From Blastomussa wellsi (taxonomy: Eukaryota; Cnidaria; Anthozoa; Scleractinia; Plerogyridae), in contig OX393566.1 in the NCBI GenBank assembly GCA_947652115.1, positions 22,991,165-23,055,164 of the forward strand: a DNA stretch of 64,000 bases, read 5' to 3'. This document shows positions 58,793 to 64,000 of this stretch, piece by piece. How positions within the stretch are numbered: position 1 is the first letter of the stretch; each line of letters opens with the position of its first letter. Made by a program: the position numbers and the translations under genes. Under the pieces are notes generated by a model. The model saw only the letters and a program-made list of their open reading frames with translations. It did no database searches and had not been told where the DNA came from.

Positions 58793-59152
58793 TCAACCGT
58801 TTAAACACGGTCTACAAGCGCACTCTTTTGCCACTGGGTAGCGAATAACTTTTCTTTGCCCTCGGCAGGACACTGTCTTTTCTCTTATAGTGGATGAGAT
58901 GGGCGCACAGCATGAACAACTTGAAGCAAATCCAGTTCTATAGCTGTAAGGTTTTGCCGACGACAAGCAGACGCCACGACAACCAAGAGTTGGAATCTTG
59001 AACCAGCATTGGTCTCTTGGCATTATGAGGGCGCCTTTCGCTGGTTGGCAATCGGTTATAACTCTTTGCCGAGTATAACTGTGCTTAGACTTAGACGTGA
59101 TGAGAACGAACAACGACATTCCAATCAAGACTTTGGAAACTGAAATCAACAT
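58793..59152 (-). CDS. Secreted cystine-knot protein, bursicon alpha-like
   Basis: A 119-aa minus-strand ORF in one coding exon. The ATG at 59152-59150 gives MLISVSKVLIGMSLFVLITS, a signal peptide. An acceptor (ctttcag) at 59194 puts the 5' UTR on an upstream exon, possibly ending at 59682 (cgcag|gtgggt). The mature part has 11 cysteines (35, 49, 58, 62, 79, 81, 82, 96, 111, 113, 116) in the C-terminal cystine-knot pattern: CRGVC supplies the CxGxC ring element, SCSCC the paired central cysteines, and ECACRPC the C-terminus. The CxCC and ECxCRPC features match bursicon alpha more than TGF-beta, DAN or norrin (from memory of the family). Such ligands are secreted dimers acting on leucine-rich-repeat GPCRs in insects. 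A glycoprotein-hormone-like or mucin-type CTCK protein is the alternative. Confidence 0.8.
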   Translation of the reverse strand: MLISVSKVLIGMSLFVLITSKSKHSYTRQRVITDCQPAKGALIMPRDQCWFKIPTLGCRGVCLSSAKPYSYRTGFASSCSCCAPISSTIREKTVSCRGQRKVIRYPVAKECACRPCLNG

Positions 59153-59681
59153 TTTAAAATGCCTGTTGGAGTAGAAATAGTTTCGAATTAGCACTGAAAG
59201 CGGATCTTTATTCTATTATCTATCTAATTGCTCAACTAAACGTGTCAGTATGTGAAAGCATTTTAAAGGCAAAGAGATTCAACTCCCAAATAAACCCCAG
59301 ATAGGGCTATGCTGTGGCTCTCGTACAACGCTGCAATTTTTGATTCGTTAAAAAGTGGTACAAAGAAAAAACATAAATGGAGTGTAGCTTTCCAATTAAA
59401 CGAATTGGATTCGCTATAGAAGATCATACTGACGTGAAGCCAAACTTTCAAATACACAAAATTTCTGCAGAAGTAGGACAAATGCTGTTTTGCGCACCTG
59501 GTCTATCATCCATTTAACTTTCATAACAATTTAACTAGTATATGGTGCTCGATCACTGTAATAGAAGACATGTCTTGTTTACAAGTAACATCCCAAAATC
59601 TGAAAAGAGTTCCCACTCAAATGAGTTTTTCTTAAGTAATTTGAAATTGCAAACCTGAGAGCGACTACATATTTCACCCAC

Positions 59682-59780
59682 CTGCGAAAAAAGGCCCCGA
59701 GCGGAGAAACCTCAACGTCTCTTTGCAGCGGCTTTCTAAGTCCTTTCAAATCGTGGTCCTCACAAATAGCAATCAAAAGG
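59682..59780 (-). other. Candidate 5' exon of the cystine-knot gene
   Basis: A minus-strand open stretch ends in a good donor (cgcag|gtgggt at 59681) 488 bp upstream of the acceptor at 59194. It is most likely 5' UTR, since the coding exon has its own signal peptide start. Linkage not proven. Confidence 0.3.
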
Positions 59781-62700
59781 CGACACGCTTACTACTTTTG
59801 CTGCTCGCCAATTGTTTTCTGATCAGCAATTATCAATACATAATGAGAACAAAGATTCTCTGTGTGCAAAGACCACCGACCCTTAGTACGATCGAGTTTG
59901 ACCCGTGAACGACAGTACCTTATACGGCTTCTTCTAATTACTGTATTAACGTCATTTATTAAGGCAATCGCTCAACGGCGTCAGTTCGACAACCCAAATT
60001 ATTATTTGTCGAACATTTCCTTGTGCTTTTCTATAAAAATCATAAGCTGCAGACCACCAAGGTCAATACATTTATGTTCATATTAGCTGAAAACGTCATA
60101 AAATTAAATACCTTGCTCCCGGCACTCTCAGGTAATCTGATCGTGGCTGTTTTGCTTTGACGTCTTCAGAAGTCCTTTTCAACGCATGCGTAGGTTAAAT
60201 TCAGCGATCTACAACGAACATAAACATTATTTGATGTAACCTCACGCAAATTTTCGCAGGAATGGACAAACTGTAAAAGAGAAAACTGCGATTCTCCGTA
60301 ACGTTGGGTATCTCATAGCTATTATCTTTCATGGGAAAAATAATTGCTGTGTGGAGAAACAATATAATAAGTGCCTTTTATTTCAAATAAGTACTCATTT
60401 TAATTTGCAAACGGCAGGAAAGCTCTCTTCAGTTTCCTATCAATAAAATTTAATTTCTCATTGTGGTATCAGTGGGCTATTTAATAAAACATAACAAATG
60501 CTTGGCTTTCATATGAGATCTAAAACACAGTTGGGTGCCCATTTGAAGGCAGTATTCCAGGCTAAAAACTTATTCAAATCAGCCACTCTTCCAAATCAGT
60601 GAATCTTGGTAAGATTTAAAACGTTTTGACCCGGTAAACGTCACGCTGCGAAGAAACCACCCTGGCTTTTATTGTCTGGTAACAGCACTAACTTGCTGCT
60701 ACTTTCAGTGCCACTTGTTCTAACTTTGATTGTTTTGTTAAATACTTTTTTTATTTATTCCTGCAATTTACACAAGGAGTCTGGCCGATTTCAAAATTTC
60801 CAAGATTTCAGACACCCAATTCGTCAGAACGGAGGTCGCCAGATAGGACTAAATGGTGACATGAAATCTGATTGGTCTTATTTCTTCCCGTATCTGTACA
60901 TGTTTCTCATTAATATATTTATTGAACAGGAAGCGAAAAACGGGAATTCTTGAAGACTTAAAAGAAGCTAACGTAGTGCAAATGTAACGTACGTGACCAG
61001 AAAACAAAGTACCACCCGTACCGCCAAAGGCGGTTTTCATGCGAGCTTAATAATTTCGAGTGCAGCTAAACATACCTAAAAACAATTCAGAAGTGCAATT
61101 CCTGGAATCTTCTAGACAGATCAGGAATGTACGTCCTTAAACTGTAAACCGTGTAACTGCTTTTCAGAACAAGAGAACTAATGAAGGCCTTGACACGGGT
61201 GATTAGGTGCGTCATTGCCCTGGCTGGTCACTTGAAAGTATAGGGCATGACATGTGACCGACTGAGCAGGTTGTTACTTGTCGCTCCTTTGGCACCGTCA
61301 GTGCATTCTGTAGTGATTATTCTGGGCATTTTTCTGCGTATGAGTTAGTAGTTCTAACTCTTATACTGAGAAATGATTGGTTTCCAGAGATACAACCTCA
61401 CCTTTGTAAAATTACGTTTGCATCCTCATTCAATTTAAAGTGAGGTATCGTCAATGAGTTTAACACTCCAATTTTAACGATTGTCTCAACGCTCACGTTT
61501 GCACGCATCTCTCGCGTAATGTCACGTAGGAGTGCTGTTGTGTACAATTCTACAACTTCTACTTTGTTCAAAATGAATAAATTAACCACATTTTGTGAAC
61601 GGTTGAAAAGCTGCAATGCTATTGCAGTTTAATAGTTTCTTTCCATTTACTATTTCCAAGTACTTTGGTACAAGTTTAGCTTCGAAAACTAAAGATTTTT
61701 TTTTAAGTTTTGCCTAACGTTAACGTTGCAGGATTATTTTCCTAATAATGGCAGTTTAATTGTCTGTCATGAGACCTCATTTACTCGGCATTTCAACAAA
61801 AACGGGCATGCAAAACCAGATTCAGTGATTAAGTGCATTAAACGAAGACCATTAATCACCGACCTAACTTCCATAAATGGTACTATAGAAATTTGACTGA
61901 ACAATATGGTGGCTGTTTCCAATTGGCGGGCTTTTTTCCAACTCCCAAGAAGAGTCATCTAATTAAAATTCTAACTACCATTATCAAATCTGTGTGAATT
62001 TTTATTTCAATGTGTTTTTGTGTAATGATTTTCTTTCACAGATAAATGTTAAGAAAAGTGAAAACGTGAGAGCGTTTGAATTGGCATCTGCTTCCATTGT
62101 TGTATAACAAAAATGGCGGCTTGATTTCGTCATTTGGTAAATCTCTAGGGACTGTATGACGCGCACAACAGCAGAAGCCACGCACCTCTTCGGAACCTGT
62201 AATTTCATTCGCTCCCTGTACCACGCACTTCTATTGTTTTTAGGACTAGAGTAATTGTTTGTGTTGTTTGTTCTCTTGTTTTCTCAGCCAATCCTGTTAA
62301 GCCTCAAGATAGGTGCGTACCGCCTCCACAACAGTGTCAATGTTTAATTCAACAATTGTAGAAAGGCAGCATTTTTCCTTAATTGTCCCATTTGAGACAA
62401 CGAACAAAATTCTTTTTTTTTTCCTTGATATTTTTGGTAGGGTTTATTTTTGAACCCAGTTCATGCTGCTGCAAGACTTGTATAGCGTAAGTAAAACACG
62501 AAACAACTGCTTTGAAAGGTCACAAACTTACTTCTTATCCACAAACTGTAAAGTCTGAACCACCGTTTGCAGCCTAAAAGCGGTACTAGTACAGATCAAT
62601 AGATTTTCAGGATTTGAATTCATACGCAAGGGTTTTGTACACCATTATAAATTACAGTCAACAGTTCTCATTTTCGTAAACATACACAGCATTTTCATCT

Positions 62701-64000
62701 ATGACTTTTTTTCTTTTGCTTTGCCCTTAGCTTTCATTTTATCTTAACATTCTACTCGGTCTGTTGACCACTTAATAATTCTGTCATCGTACTCGATTTT
62801 GGTTGACTCTTTCCTTAACCTGTTTACTTTTCACAATTTACTTGTAAACTTTACCTCTTCAGAACCTACGAAGCGGATGACGCAGCTAGAAAAGTTTTAC
62901 CTAATGTTACGTCGTGCTCTTCGTTTGTAATTCATTACAATCTTTTTTCATTACAATCTTTTTTCATCACAATCATTGCTGCTCCTTTTCCAGTTTATTG
63001 CTGTTACAACGTCTTTTGTGTGTTTGCAGTTGAAGGAATTACTATTTTGAGGTTCTCATGTAAAGGAAATTCTGTTTTAATCAGTAATGTGCCAGTAATG
63101 ATCAGTTATGTCTTACCTACTGCTGTACTGTAAAATCCGGGTACATAAACTACCACCCCCTACATAGAACCCACAAATTTCTGCTGCATTCATAAACTGA
63201 GTGTTATTTGGTGTACAGTACAGTTTATCATTTAGTATCCAAACGACGCTATCAAGTCAATAAAAAGCAAACTGTTCAAAGGATCAATTGAGTTTTCTGG
63301 GCAACAGCTTGATAATTATTAATCCACTATGAATGAAAACTTGGATTCTACATAATTTCGTCAAGCCTGAGGCTTCCACGTGACGTTTATATCCTCTAAA
63401 ATGATGTGCATGAAACTACTGTACTTTACGGTCGGTGATTGCCACAGAAAGAGCACGAGGCATGTCGGGCCATTACATGCCTTTAAAAAATCGTTCGAAA
63501 AGAATTTAGATTTCATTTTAAAAATCATACATAATATTGGTTGAACAGTTTGATGCTGAAATTGTAGGCCTTGTGAATGTAGCAACAAAATAATAACAGT
63601 TATCTGTTTATAATAACATCGAAGCTCGTAAGGACGCATCTGGCCTTTGTCTCCGTATCTTTTTGCAAATAAGCGTTATGGCGATTTCAGAGAACTTTTT
63701 CCAGTCACAATTAGGTCCACGTCTTGTAAAAAACTATAATGTTTTGTACGTAGAGGAGTTTATTGCAATAATTCATTTTACAATGACTTCATAAAATATA
63801 AACGTAAAACAAATTTCTCAAATCCATTATAAGGTCATGCAATGTTACTTAACTCTTGCTCCACTTCCATATTTATGCTTAGCCGAAACAACACAATCAT
63901 TACATGTTTTTAGCAGCTTTTATCAATCATTTTAATGGAATCATTAGAAAGCAGCACAGTTAAAGTACAGTTAATTTGTCTTCTTTATGTCAAGGATTTC
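59781..64000. other. Right-hand region without a confident gene
   Basis: AT-rich. Contains one exon-like minus-strand stretch (61402-61610) and a plus-strand pair of weak exon candidates (62289-62311 between tctcag and gtgcgt; 62874 onward after cctcttcag, about 86 open codons). A small tandem repeat cattacaatcttttt lies near 62935-62970. Nothing matches a family I recognise. Confidence 0.45.
61402..61610 (-). other. Exon-like open stretch, unrecognised
   Basis: 209 nt, 69 codons plus 2 nt, fully open and bounded on the minus strand by an acceptor agcattgcag and a donor caaag|gtgagg, both close to consensus. The peptide (LFNRSQNVVNLFILNKVEVV..., ...TREMRANVSVETIVKIG...) has normal protein composition and two possible N-glycosylation sites (NRS, NVS). 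No partner exons found. It could be an internal exon of a gene extending past the right edge. Confidence 0.35.

Noticed and set aside
60672..60953. 93-codon ORF with a hydrophobic start
   Set aside because: It lacks an ATG at its beginning, sits next to weak splice signals and shows no family match; likely chance in AT-rich DNA.
1..64000. CRISPR array, operon or bacterial features
   Set aside because: The repeats are palindromic or SINE-like without regular spacers, and the genes are spliced; the DNA is eukaryotic.

Overview
The window is animal nuclear DNA: AT-rich, with short phase-consistent exons, GT-AG introns, long introns and intergenic spaces filled with palindromic repeats and tRNA-like SINE-type sequence. 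Domain content (a multi-CUB/discoidin/trypsin-like secreted protein, an intronless rhodopsin-type receptor, a bursicon-type cystine knot) and the repeat style suggest a cnidarian, probably an anthozoan such as a stony coral. The species assignment is inference only. I joined exons by hand using splice sites, reading phase and family knowledge.

Layout. 1-3.6 kb: an intronless class A GPCR (2058-2906, +), flanked by sequence that also occurs upstream, which looks like the trace of an older tandem duplication. 3.7-9.4 kb: complete pyridox(am)ine 5'-phosphate oxidase gene (PNPO, +, 6 exons, 264 aa). 11.5-19.1 kb: complete CLP1 RNA 5'-kinase gene (-, 14 exons, 432 aa), with one apparent GC-AG intron. 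19.7-24.6 kb: head-to-head with CLP1, an ankyrin-repeat protein with one membrane segment (+, 8 exons, 320 aa). 24.7-29 kb: mostly repeats. 29.0-41.6 kb: a secreted 1403-aa mosaic (signal peptide, five CUB, two F5/8C discoidin, a sixth CUB, trypsin-like domain) whose catalytic serine is glycine. 43.5-50.9 kb: a PRSS23-like secreted serine protease with an intact triad. 51-58.7 kb: repeats and one weak exon pair. 58.8-59.2 kb (-): a small secreted 11-cysteine protein resembling bursicon alpha. 59.2-64 kb: no confident gene, one exon-like minus-strand stretch.

The genes do not form a pathway. PNPO (vitamin B6 salvage) and CLP1 (tRNA splicing and mRNA 3'-end processing) are housekeeping genes. 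The extracellular genes (CUB/discoidin pseudoprotease, PRSS23-like protease, cystine-knot ligand) are lineage-type secreted proteins. The most interesting items are the catalytically broken CUB/discoidin protease-like protein, the bursicon-like ligand, the GPCR duplication trace, and a TTAA-flanked MITE whose empty site is preserved in the other arm of the repeat it entered.
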